Part shown: piece by piece, positions 11,658 through 22,098 of the stretch
Layout: each line of letters opens with the position of its first letter
How positions within the stretch are numbered: the stretch's first letter is position 1
Assembly: GCA_033816765.1 (NCBI GenBank)
Contig: JAVSIV010000059.1
Location: forward strand, 17,197-81,196
Reading direction: 5' to 3'
DNA: 64,000 nt
DNA from: Nothopassalora personata
Lineage: Eukaryota > Ascomycota > Dothideomycetes > Mycosphaerellales > Mycosphaerellaceae
Notes under the pieces: generated by a model
Databases searched by the model: none
The model's input: only the letters and a program-made list of their open reading frames with translations
What the model was told of the DNA's origin: nothing
Program-made: the position numbers and the translations under genes

Positions 11658-13859
11658 TCATGACCCTACAATAGCGTACCCTTAACTTACAAATAGGCCG
11701 TCGTTACTGCTTATTAACTAAGCGATATCCCTAGCACCTTTAGTAGCGATATATCGCGGCAACTGCTTATAGATTACGTCTCTTATACCCTTCTGTTTAA
11801 TAAGCTTTACTAACTTACTATCCGTCTCTTTCTTTAGTATTAAGAGGGTGTAGAACTCCTTAAATAGCTTCTCCTTTATAGTAAGGATTGCCGGAGCTAT
11901 ATTACTGTTACGTTTAGCTATCTAGTTATAGAAAGAGCGCACTTCTTAGCGTGTTTCTATGTTGATGCCCTAAGGCGGCGGAGACGATTTATCGTATCGT
12001 TATTAAGTTAGATAAGGAGTCAGATAGTTAGTTAGATAAGCTAGTAACGTTACTAAGGGTAATTAAGGTAGCTAGCTACTATAATATTACGGTATCATAG
12101 GCGGATACTAATAGCTATAATATAGTAGTACCGGAGGTACTGCGGACGGCGTAGATGCTACAATAGGTTCACTACCTACTATCGACGGTGTTAGCGTGTC
12201 GTTAGGTGAGTTATTCTTACTTCTCCTTAGTATAGAAGTCTTATACATGCCTCTAACTTTAACTGCAATATTAGAAGGCATTATAGATAGTAGAACCTTA
12301 GCTACGCCGTCCTTACTAGATTCACGTGCTACCTTAATGCGTCTATACTATTCTTGCATGTGACCGCCTTTAATAGCATAGTGCTTACCTTCCTTAATAA
12401 GATAGCCTATTAGACCAGTGCCCTTAGACTTCTTATTATTGTACTACTTGTCTTCGTAGCGATGCATAACTAGGAGCTTCTAATAGTCCTTACGTGTTAT
12501 TAGTGTCTTGTCGAACGCGTTAATAATAGCTATGTTAGCCTTCGTAGTTTGCTTCTTATTTAGCTGCTTCGTAGTAGGCTCCGGTTATAAGGACTCTTCG
12601 AATGTCTCTTACGGTAACAGCGGTAGCGACGAGCCTAGTACAGTAGGTACGTTAGTCTATTTCTTAGTAATATAGAGTGTTATAGAACGCTTTATGTTCT
12701 ACTATAACTTAAGGAAGGGTTCTACATTAATCGTGAAGTTAATAGACTTAGTAAGTTTAAACTAGTTAGTATCTACTACGTAGCCGTGCTTCTTAGCCTT
12801 AAGTAACGCTAGCCTTAATAACATGAAGTATTACATGCCCTTAGAGTCTACGTATACCTTCGCTTAATGCTCTAACTTCCTTATAAGCCTAGTAATAGCA
12901 CTAATATCGCTATAGTAGATGCTACTAATAGGGGGAAGTTCCTTCTTATTAAACACAACTGTTAACTTAACACGGACTAGATCTAATTACGGCGTTAATG
13001 GAGCTAGCGTTGCTAAGGGTCGTAGCGTTACTAAAGGCCGAGTAGCGATTAAGGGTGCGGGTGTTACCGTAATAGACTTAGCTCTAGTTAATGAAATAAT
13101 AGGTTCTTTCGGCGGCGATGGTAGACGCATTTCTTAACCGTTTAACTTGCTTCTTAATAGGGCGACATACTGCGATTGTGTAGATGATACCTATGTTTTT
13201 CTAGACTTCTTAGGCTTCTTAGTTAATAGTTCCTTACTAGGTAGAGCTAGCCTCTTTTCCGCTGTTAGAGGGGTCGGTTATTAAGGCTTAATCGACGTAG
13301 TAACAACTAGCTGCTTACTAAGCTTCAACTTCACCGGCTTCGCGCTACTAGCCACGGGTGTCGCGTATGCCTCAGAGCCTGATTTAGCCGTGTTTTTCGC
13401 TAGTTCTAATACACCCTGCCTAAGCTAAGTCTCTGCTAGGGCAGCCATTCTTCGAGTATGCATTCTACGCTAATAATCCTTATCTAAATCGTCGCTCGTG
13501 TCGTCCTTAAGCCAGCGCAACTGGTTACGTTGTAATGCGTCTTCTACAGGATCGTAGGACTGCCTAGGAGTAGGTAGTTCTTAATTAGACTCTAATAGCT
13601 CTTCCTCGTACTTAAACTATGTCTCCGGAGGCAGCGGTGGCAGCGAGAAGTCGCACAACTGTGTGTTCGTGAAGCCCTGAGTCTCGGCGATAGTGCGTGT
13701 TGCGTAGCCAGGAGGCAATGGAGGTAGTGAGGAACGGGTAAGATCGTGTATCTTCGAGGTATGCGCCGGGGGTGTTAGTGGGCTGAAATCTGGACCTTTT
13801 GGACTACTTTTTCTTTCTGTGGCCTTAGACAACGTAGTACAATCGGAATATGTAGTCAT
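11658..13859 (-). pseudogene. 733-codon RIPed frame of unknown function
   Basis: From the ATG at 13,859 a single frame runs without frameshift to a TGA at 11,658-11,660. All internal stops are TAG or TAA, as expected from CAG/CAA changed by RIP. The first 80 codons (Pro/Ser/Thr-rich, with two LPPLPP motifs) carry no stops and show little RIP. The middle is Lys-rich and low complexity. A segment around codons 340-470 is more globular-looking. I recognise no catalytic motif, zinc finger or transposase signature. It faces the DDE transposase inside shared terminal repeats, so it may be an accessory protein of that element or a separate element's gene. Confidence 0.6.
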
Positions 13860-13948
13860 TTGTGTGTGTAGAGGTCGTTATTGTGGTGCGCTATGTGTAG
13901 GAAGTTTCTATGTAATTACGCTGAGACATGGGTTACCCTACATGGAGG

Positions 13949-13977
13949 AGTCCCGACCCTTTTGCTCGCTTGAATAG
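13949..13977 (-). repeat. Right terminal inverted repeat
   Basis: Inverted partner of 9,608-9,636. It sits about 90 bp upstream of the start of the 733-codon frame. Confidence 0.7.
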
Positions 13978-14399
13978 GGACCGAGCAGCATGAAGCGCCG
14001 AGAGTGACAGCACGCCGAAGAAGCTCAACGACAAGCTCAATGCCAAGAGTTGGACTAATTGGCTTCACAGCGCCAGGCTGTAAGAGACGCTGGCGGCTTC
14101 ATTGATGATAACGAGTTTTAGCGGATCGCGCAACCCTCTGCTGCACTGTCCCATCACCAAATCCATCGACAATGATCATGAAATCCTAACCTTTCATCTG
14201 TGGATCACAAATTTGGTATTTTAGAATAGTTTCAACGGCGGCCGTTGGCACTAAAGTCCGGTGTTCGACAGCAAGTTTGCCACGGAGTCCAGAGTGCTGA
14301 TTACGGTCTGCCATTTGTTGTGAATCAGGTGACCAAGGTCTATGTTAGTCAGGACTTGGCACACACACACTATATCACACTGTTTTCTGTAGCTAGATA
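13978..14399. other. Un-RIPed 0.4-kb segment between two RIPed elements
   Basis: CA/TG content is normal, in contrast to both neighbours. On the plus strand near 13,995-14,170 there is a Gln/Arg-rich reading that looks like decayed coding sequence but contains TGA and TAG stops. The right part may include the start of the copia leader or LTR (a TGTTAGTC at about 14,343), which I could not confirm because no matching 3' LTR was found. Confidence 0.45.
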
Positions 14400-14641
14400 G
14401 TCTCACACCTTGTGGCAATTCATAAGGGTTACTAATCTACCCTATCGTTTCAATCTAGAAGCTTATACTCGTTAAATACCTATCTACAATAGGTTATAAG
14501 CCCGGGTGCTCCTCTGCCTATCCAATTTGAAACCTGAATCGTTATCGAAGCTCCATTAAGGATTAGCTTGCCTTGCTAGCGGACTCGTATTTGTTTCACG
14601 GACAACGGACAACTACCTAATCGATTTAAGAACTACTATAG

Positions 14642-15730
14642 GAGATCGGCACTAAGCACTAGTACTGTGGTACAGCATCTAAAAGAGCTAGACTAGGTAT
14701 AGAGTTTAGAAACAACACCTCTAGCAACCTAGTAAGATCCGCTAAGGACAACTAGGTACTTAGGAAAGGCGTGTAGTTCTAGGCATAGAAATCTATACTA
14801 ATTAGCGTACTGCTAGAGAAGGATCTAGTTAGATACGTGATCCATAATCTAGACTAGGTTGACCTAAAGTACGCTCTAAATAGGGTAGCTTATAATCAAC
14901 CCTAAGATGTAACTAAGAATGTCTAAGATAAGACTGCCTAGAATAAAGCCCCTTAGGACATCACTAGTAGTGTAGGATACAAAGCTACCTATAAGCGATA
15001 GAAGAAAGAGGACATATAAGTATATAGCATTATCATAGCTAGATTGGATTCTACCCTAAGGCTAAACTTTAGAGATGTAGACAAGTTAGCTAAGGAATTG
15101 TATGATTTGATTAAGGCAATATATAAGCTAGTTATTACAATTGATCTATATAATACTCTAAAGGCAGTTAGGCACATTAAACTAGATGCTGCAAGACCTA
15201 ATACATTAAAGTACTATAAAGACTTTTAAGCATAGGTAAATAATAACAAGACTACTATAGAGCAATTCATTAGATCTTCCCTAGTTAATAACAAGTTAAG
15301 GCTCAAATCCTCTTTTGTCCTCCTAGATAGCATCTACAGATTGTACTTTATTAAAGGTCTAACCTATGTCGAATAGCTTAGGACATAGAGACACAATAAT
15401 CCCCTAGAATTAACTACCCTAGAGAGAATGTTCACAACTCTTAGGAAGGAGTAAGTACCTACCACCTATAAGCCTAGTAATAGCTTTGTTAGAGCATTCT
15501 TAAGCAAGAATAATAATAAGCAGTACATACAGTACTTACATAAGCACACTAACGCGAACTGCTATAAGTAGTATCTAGAGAAGAATCCTAGGAACAGGTC
15601 TAAGAAGGGTAAAGACACCCTAAAGGATAGGGTAAAGAAGGTAAAGGGTAGCAAATCCCCTAGGAAGAGGATTGCTGCAGCAATTAATAACTAGTTAGAC
15701 TTATTATCTAATTAGGAGCATAGCTCTAAT
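14642..15730 (+). pseudogene. copia gag remnant
   Basis: Continuous frame with TAG/TAA at many positions. It contains an open stretch at 15,044-15,229 and a Lys/Arg-rich C-terminal part with a single Cys where a zinc knuckle would be expected. Assignment rests mainly on its position upstream of copia pol. Confidence 0.6.
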
Positions 15731-15944
15731 AGTAATAGGGACTAGAGATAACTACATAGGAGGTCTAGAGTAGCTATTGTAGTTACATAACTAGTGTGCA
15801 TAGGAAGGACAGTAGCTGCCGCATTAAACCTAATATTAATAGACAAAGTCTATAATATAGGCACATCCTTCTATATTGTTACGGTTCGGTTCAGGAAGAA
15901 CCCACAGCCACTCATTCTTCGGGAAGGACCGAAACTGAGCAGGT

Positions 15945-16022
15945 CGACTTCGCTCAGACTGATCAGCTCAGTGATCAGTTCGCTCAGTCTGCTCAGTGAT
16001 CAGTCTGCTCAGTCTGATCAGT
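15945..16022 (+). repeat. Short tandem GATCAGT/CTGCTCAGT repeats in LTR 2
   Basis: Repeated units built from TGATCAG and CTCAGTCTG, upstream of the LTR TATA box, where U3 regulatory repeats would be expected. Confidence 0.6.
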
Positions 16023-16040
16023 TACGCCAAGACATGGCAC

Positions 16041-16047
16041 TATATAG
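16041..16047 (+). promoter_or_regulatory. TATA box of LTR 2
   Basis: TATATAG downstream of the U3-like repeats. The block that follows is conserved in the related RIPed LTR at about 21,200, which suggests a shared LTR promoter. Confidence 0.5.
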
Positions 16048-16222
16048 ACGACGCTTCTTTACGAGTAGATAGGAGCCTCGTGCTCAACTCAAATCAACAC
16101 TCTTGTGTTAAGTTGCAACCTTGTAGTGAACTCTCGTTCACACTACTTTAGAGACATATCGAGGATCGACACTTCCTAGGCCACCCACGTGACGAGGGAC
16201 AAGGCCCAACCGCAACATATAT

Positions 16223-19200
16223 CTACAATAATCTTACAGACCTTTAGAATGTTAGGCTAAGACTAAGGCCTATATGCTTCTTACAGGCCGTTAGGTAAGG
16301 ATCTCTTACGACTAAAGGAGAATTGGAGTAGGTTATAAAGAACTATCTTAGTTAAGAGACTACCCTCCTCCTTCGTAATGTACTTTACTTACTAGAGTTA
16401 GATGCAACACTAATCTCTATAGAACTCCTATATAAGAAACATAGAGTTTACCTAGACAGACCATCTAAAATGCTGCTCTAGAAGGACAAGCCGGTAGGCT
16501 TAGTTAAGATAATGAAAAATGTTATTGTCTTTAGGAACCTTAGGGTTAAGAGGGGTTCTAGGAAGAATGAAGATAGATTAGTACTAAAAGGACTTACTAC
16601 TCTTACATTTACTAAGCTAAGAACTAACACAGTTAGATGGCATTAAAGGCTTAGGTATATTAGGAGCACATTACTCAATACTACAAAAGAAGCAGTTAAG
16701 GGCCTAGAAGATGTTAATACTATAGAGTTAGGGCATTGTAAGACTTGTAAGCTTATAAGGTTATAAAGAGTTATTTTAAGAATCCCTAGGAGACCTGCAC
16801 TAGAGGCATTAGATAAAATCCATACTAACCTAGTTAGTCTAATCACTCTACTCTCTTATAATAGTTACGCATATTGCCTTATACTTACGTGTACTAAAAC
16901 TAGGATGAGATAGTGCTTACTACTTCTAAAGAAAAGTGATGCTTTAATAGCAATTAAGACTTGGCTTACTATAATATGGAACCACTATAAGAAGAAACCT
17001 AAGATCTGGTTCTTAGATAGTAGTAGGGAATTCAACAACATTAAACTTAGAACACATGCCTAACATAAAGGGATTAGATGGGATTTTGCATCACTATATA
17101 CACCTAAGTAGAATAGAATTGCTAAACCTTCGAATAAAGTTATTATTAACAAGGCTAGAGCTATACTTATAGACTCTAGCTTACTATAGAACCTCTAGCC
17201 CCAGGCTATGGATTTCGCATACTATATTACGAACCGCCTCTTTAACTTAATAACAAAAAATGTACTATAGATTAACTTTAAGAACGACCTAGGCATTAAT
17301 GTTAAAGAGATAGACTTAAGGAATGTAAGGAGGTTTGGATGTAAAGTATATAAACATAACGACAATTACACTAAGTCTAAAAAGTTCTCTATAAGGGCGG
17401 ACATATAGTAGTATATAGGATTCTAGGGTAGTTTATTAACTAACTACCTACTGTGGAAGCTATAGTAGGAGAAGGGAAAATAGGTCTATAAGATAACCTA
17501 TTCCCCCTATATAACTTTTAATAAAGATTTCTTATAGAACTCGCAATACTAAATCCCTGTAGGTAAGTAGGTTGCTTAGGGGGAGTAGATAGGGTAGACT
17601 GTTAAGAGCTCCTAGCTTACTGCTAGTAATAAGCATGCTGTCCTAGATAACGAGATCACCTTCCTTAGACATCCCTATAATAACCCTAAGGACCCTTACT
17701 ATAAAGGTATTTATATGCCTCATAAAGGGCTACACGAGCTAGAAGCGAGTTACTAACCCTATAAACCTTTAAGGGGAGCTGTGCAGCTAGAGGGGGAGCT
17801 ACAGCAGCATAGTAACTAACCTAAAACATAAAGGGCTTCGTAACAAGACTCCCCTAACTAAGATTAGTCTTAGGGGGAGTATAGGATAGAAGATTTACGT
17901 CTACGATTTAGAGACATATCTACCTAGCTCTAGGAACAGTCTCCTATAGAGCACACCTAGCTCTAGGAACAATCTCCTATAGAGCACACCTAGCTCTAGA
18001 AACAATCCCCTATAGAGCATAAGCCTTAGACTTTATAGTCTAAAGAGCCACACTAAGAAGACATAGCCCTAGCTATGTAAGAAGACCCTAATTAGGCTAT
18101 GACACTATTCTACCCTACCCTACACATTAGTAAGAGGAAGAGAGATGGGACTTATAAGCCTATAAAGACTAAACAAGCCAAGGTCTATCCTAAGCTAACT
18201 AGGAGAAGTTTAAGATAGAATAGATCCCATTATGATTATAGTAAACTTAAGAAAGTATTCGCTGTAATAGCTATAGATAATGTAAAGAAGGAGAAGCTTA
18301 CAGATCCTACCACCCTAACTGAAGCATTAAACAGACCTAATAGAGCTGAATACATTAGGGCAATTAGAAAGGAATTCAACTCCTTAGAAGACATAGAATA
18401 TGTTGCATAGATCCTATTATAGAAAGTCCCTAAGGGTAGGAAACTGCTTATAGGAAAATGGGTCCTACACTATAAGTATCTTCCTAATAGGTCCATTAAG
18501 AAGCGTAGAGCTAGATGGGTAGTAAAGGGGTTTACTTAAAAGCAAGGGACAGACTATGTTAAAACCTTTGCTCTAACCCTAAGGCTACTAACAAGTAGGA
18601 TTCTCCTAGCCCTATATATAGTTCTAGGCTAGAAGAGGAGACAGATTAATGTTAAAATAGCATTTATAAACCCTAACATTAATAGACCTTTATACATTAA
18701 ACTACTAGAAGGGGTAGAACTTATTAAGAAAGATCTATTTAATAAAGTCCTAGAAATTAAGAAGGGACTATATGGATTGAAACAAGCTGCAAACCTCTAG
18801 TACTATGACGCTAAGGAAGCTCTAGAAGAATTAGGCCTAAAGAGACTTAATTCTAATGTATGTCTTTTTTAGGGGGAGAATTTTTTAGTTCTCCTGTATG
18901 TAGATAACTTTTAGATCTTTAGCGACAGTAATTAGAAGATTAACAAGTTCACTGCTAGACTAAAGAAGAAGTACTCTATTAAAACTGTTAACACTAACCT
19001 TTTCCTAGACATACAACTAAAGAGTAAAAAGAATGGAGATGTCTATGTCTCCTAAAAGCACTATGCTTTAGAGAAACTTTAGAAACATAGCCTAGACTTA
19101 GCTAAAAGTGTTAAGTATCCCCTTAACCGCCTGTATAAAACTCATAAAGAGCAATGCAACATATAGGATTATAATCTATTTAACACATTAATTAGGGAAC

Positions 19201-20014
19201 TCTAGTACCTGGCTAACTAGACTAGGCTAGATATCTCCTATGTAATAAACCACTTAGCCAAATTCTTAGCTAATCCTTTAGTAGAACATATTGCTGCAGT
19301 AAAGCATGTTTAGAGATACATTGCTAGAACAATTAATAAGTGCCTAATCTTTAGAAAATACAATCCCTAAAGCTAGAGATCTACATAGACTCTAATTTCT
19401 CTAGAGATCCAATGTCACAAGCAGGTGCAAGCACGTGGTCGGATAAGGTACAAGTCGAATAGACGGTCTATCTAAGAGAGGCGCGGAGGGCGCGAGGTAG
19501 ATATACACGCGCCAAGCCCTCGGGCCGGCTTAGTCAGCGGCGCGCGCGGGATCCACGCACGTGCGCGCGGGTCCAAGCGAATGATGGGCGCCGGTACGGT
19601 GACATCCAATAGGTAGATCCACCTTAGGACTCCTAGTCAAAATAGCTAGATGTCCTGTTATCTAGAAATCTAACCTATAGAAGGAGATAGTGCTATTAAG
19701 TACTAAAGTAGAGTATATGGCCTTGACTAAATGCTGTAGGGAAGTAATGTAGTTAAGAAATCTACTCTATAAAACCTAGAAAATAACTAACTACAAAGCT
19801 TAAGCCTTTAAGATCTTTATAGACAACTAGTCTACTATTAAGCTAGTTAGAGATTACATTAACTATAGAAGAACTAAGCATGTTAGACTAAGGAACCACT
19901 TTTGTAGACATGTTTATAAAGAAGGCTTAATTGTAGTTAAGTATATTCCTACTGCACAGTAGCTTATAGATTAGCTTATAAAGCTAAAGTTACTAAACTA
20001 CATTCTCTAAGGGA
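16223..20014 (+). pseudogene. copia pol remnant: integrase, reverse transcriptase, RNase H
   Basis: Integrase remnant at about 16,790-17,170, with Asp in DSSREF and a Lys where the catalytic Glu is expected in the NRIAKPSNK block. Reverse transcriptase at about 18,530-19,330 keeps GLYGLKQA (18,766-18,789), while the catalytic YVDD reads YVDN at about 18,897-18,908. RNase H/C-terminal part at about 19,620-20,010, after solo LTR 1. Both catalytic losses are the Asp/Glu to Asn/Lys changes that TpG to TpA makes. Many TAG/TAA stops; non-functional. Confidence 0.85.
19413..19604 (+). mobile_element. Solo LTR 1 (192 bp), GC-rich, with target-site duplication
   Basis: Starts TGTCAC, ends GTGACA, and is flanked by TCCAA on both sides (19,408-19,412; 19,605-19,609). 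The interior is very GC-rich (runs of GCGCGC) and unmutated by RIP. It interrupts copia pol between RT and RNase H. A short non-autonomous element with the same ends is an alternative reading. Confidence 0.75.
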
Positions 20015-20093
20015 GGCTTCTAGAGACTAACTACACTTTCATTTGTACATAGCAAGACCTTCATTTGTTCACAAGTATTTATAAAGCAATATC

Positions 20094-20849
20094 TCATTTG
20101 TTTAGAGACAGTAGAGGAAAGTTTTTATTAGCCTTAAGGGCTGGATTTATTTAGGGTATCGCATAATCGGGCAATAACGGCATACTAGGAATGCGAGAAC
20201 TTCTTCTCGAAATCTGCCTAGTAGAAACAAGCCTAACGACAAGGCATTAAACAGCGGCCTCTTAATTTAATGACCTAAGACATAGAAGTGAACACAGCGA
20301 CACTAGGGCGTAACTACTAGATAACGCGACTTACGAGGATTAAGACGCTAGGGCGGGAGGAAGAAGAGAACCTAGGGGGTTATCTAGTGGCACATCCGAT
20401 AGGACGCTCTAGTCCTAAAGGGGCATCTCTAGGATACTATAAAAAGGGAAAGGAAGTTCGGGAACCTCCACGCTAGAGGGGATAGAGAAAGGAAGATCGA
20501 TAGGGGGGTCGTCTAGCTCGAGTTCGTCGAGGGCCTTCCCGGTCGCATTATCGGTACGACGCTTAGCGAGACGCAGCTATTTCCGTACGCGAACCTTCTT
20601 TATGCGCTTTTTAGTAAGGCGCCGAAGAAGCTTAATTTCCTCCTCCTCTAGAGACTCTAGGTCGCGGCGGAGCTATTTACGAACGGAACGGAGTTTTTCC
20701 CATTAAGAGAAGGCTATAGAGACGTCGTAGGATTTACGATTGTGCCTAACACACTCGGAGCACTTCGAAGACCTCGGACCTACAATATAGGCGGGACGAC
20801 TACCATTAGCTAGAGGCTTTAAGGAACGACAGTAAGAATAAGGAGCCAT
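20094..20849 (-). pseudogene. 251-codon antisense frame with CxxC motif, RIPed
   Basis: ATG at 20,849, TGA at 20,094-20,096, with TAG/TAA only in between. The N-terminal part has KCSECVRHNRKSYD (a Cys-x2-Cys with a Tyr where a third Cys might have been), then WEKL and a Lys/Arg/Glu-rich coiled-coil-like stretch (LESLEEEEIKLLRRL), then DELELDD. It runs opposite to the copia element and to the LTR at 21,026. It resembles zinc-finger/coiled-coil proteins found near fungal LTR elements, as I recall them, but I cannot name the family with certainty. Confidence 0.55.
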
Positions 20850-21012
20850 CTCGTAACCGTTTTCTTCGATATCTTTAACGAGACGTTTACGGCGGAGAGT
20901 TGATTTAGCTTATAAAGGACTAGGAGAGATGGATAAAAGGAAGGCCATCGTTACGCGATAGAAATAACGAAGAAAATGCCGGACCCTATAAGCTTCGGGA
21001 CGAAGCTAGGCT

Positions 21013-21025
21013 AGAAGGGGGATAG
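21013..21025 (+). other. Putative polypurine tract
   Basis: AGAAGGGGGATAG directly abuts the LTR start and would prime plus-strand synthesis of a plus-oriented LTR element. Confidence 0.5.
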
Positions 21026-21354
21026 TATTACGGTTTAATTCGTGGAGACATCTATAGCCACTCGTTAACCGAAGAGATTAAAGGAACTACTAGGACAAGA
21101 GCGCTCCCTCGCTACTCGACGAGAGCTAGGCAGAGCACGGAGAGTAGGACTAATTAGCTTACTTAGTCTAATTAGTTACGCTAAGACATAGTACTATATA
21201 GACAATGCTCTTTTATAAGTAGATAGGAGCCTCGTGCTCAACTTATTTTAAGTATACACTATATACTGTTTAGGACTACTACCTTCTTAACGAGTTTAAG
21301 ACATCTCTATAAAGATCCAAGCCCGGTTAGGATAACGTACAGCGGTTCCTAACA
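21026..21354 (+). mobile_element. RIPed 3' LTR related to solo LTR 2
   Basis: Starts TATTACGGTTTAATTCG, which is the solo LTR 2 start after TG to TA changes. It shares the block from GTTACGC...ACTATATAGAC through GGAGCCTCGTGCTCAACT (about 21,175-21,243). A purine run AGAAGGGGGATAG lies immediately upstream, as a polypurine tract should. The 3' end is uncertain and no target duplication is visible. Confidence 0.65.
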
Positions 21355-22098
21355 ATATCTATCTAAGAAACCTAAGTGTCGAACTTATCTCGGTCGCTAT
21401 AGTAGTATTCCGGCTTACTAACCTTAAGGGTATTGTTACCTATATAAGTAGCTAAGGCATTAATAGTATCGTTCGCGGTCTAAGGTCGTCGGGCTCTACT
21501 TACTTTACTAGGGGCGGGTGTTCCCCGTTTACTCTATTGGTCTCCTATTATAGAGGGCGTTTAAAGCTATTAGGTTTAGTATAACCTAATAATATTATAA
21601 GTTAAGAAGATAAGCTTAATCGGGTTTATTCTCGGGCCGATAGGAAGTTAAGGGAGAGTAATAAAGTAGTAGCTATCTTATCTCGTAGAGACTAAGTAGC
21701 AGTAAGGTAGAGGTTATGTTATAGTATATTCTAAATAGTAATATTAAATAGTAAGTTAAACGCCTCGAAGCTATAAGGGCATCTCGACGTTCCTAAATAC
21801 ATAGGAGAATGCTTCTAGCTCGAAGCTCTTAGTAGGCGCGCTATATTGCGCTAGCTCGATATATCGTAGGCTCGATAGTCGTCGCGCTATTATAGCGTCG
21901 CGCTACGTTTTATTAGCTTATGCCGTCTCTATAAGCTATAAGGCATCGATTAGTTAGACGGGAGTCTTCGCTATATCGATCCGTAACATTTAGATAATAA
22001 GCTAGTAAGTACGATAGCTAGTAAAGTATTAGTTAAGAAGGTAAAGGAAGAGCGTACGAGTCTAGCTACGAGTTAAATTAGAGAGATTAAGAAGGAGT

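Larger units (their letters stand above)
9608..13977. mobile_element. 4.4-kb TIR element with Tc1/mariner-type transposase, RIPed
   Basis: Bounded by 29-bp inverted termini (9,608-9,636 and 13,949-13,977) with two mismatches, both transitions. The plus strand carries a DDE transposase remnant (about 9,820-10,854) and the minus strand a 733-codon frame (11,658-13,859); the two frames point toward each other. RIP is strong from about 9,830 to 13,616, while the outermost few hundred bases keep normal CA content. I could not identify a target-site duplication, so the exact ends are provisional. It may be one two-gene element, or a Tc1-like copy inserted in another element. Confidence 0.65.
15877..16217 (+). 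mobile_element. Solo LTR 2 (341 bp) with target-site duplication
   Basis: It begins TGTTACGGTT and ends AACCGCAACA: inverted termini with one mismatch, in the TG...CA form of retroviral-type LTRs. It is flanked by the perfect 5-base duplication TATAT (15,872-15,876; 16,218-16,222). Inside are short GATCAG/CTCAGT repeats and a TATA box. It is not RIPed, although the copia around it is. It splits the copia frame, so the 92-codon ORF crossing it (15,794-16,072) is not a gene. Confidence 0.8.
11965..19610 (-). repeat. Right arm of 7.6-kb inverted repeat
   Basis: Partner of 351-7,996. The 3,968-bp spacer (7,997-11,964) contains the truncated SDR, the NTF2-like gene and the Tc1-type transposase remnant. 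Unlike the left arm, this arm continues seamlessly into transposon sequence on both sides, so it appears to be the native arrangement and the left arm the derived one. Confidence 0.85.
14400..20093 (+). mobile_element. Ty1/copia retrotransposon, RIP-inactivated, with two nested solo LTRs
   Basis: The order gag, protease region, integrase, reverse transcriptase, RNase H is that of copia (integrase before RT). The frames are open apart from TAG/TAA. Two short un-RIPed insertions interrupt it: solo LTR 2 in the gag/protease part and solo LTR 1 between RT and RNase H. A purine-rich AAGGGAGG at about 20,018 may be the polypurine tract. I could not pair a 5' with a 3' LTR, so both ends are approximate. 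Confidence 0.85.

Noticed and set aside
12919..13137. 72-codon ORF (five copies in both orientations)
   Set aside because: Antisense to the 733-codon frame and open only because RIP depleted certain codons.
14231..14247. GC-rich palindrome (CAACGGC-G-GCCGTTG) in the un-RIPed segment
   Set aside because: Too short and isolated to assign as a regulatory site.
15945..16022. Short regular repeats that could suggest a CRISPR-like array
   Set aside because: Units are irregular, lack unique spacers, and lie in the U3-like part of an LTR in a eukaryotic genome.
15794..16072. 92-codon ORF and its copies at 3,889, 36,525 and 48,396
   Set aside because: It starts in copia and ends inside solo LTR 2, so it is an accidental fusion across an insertion boundary.
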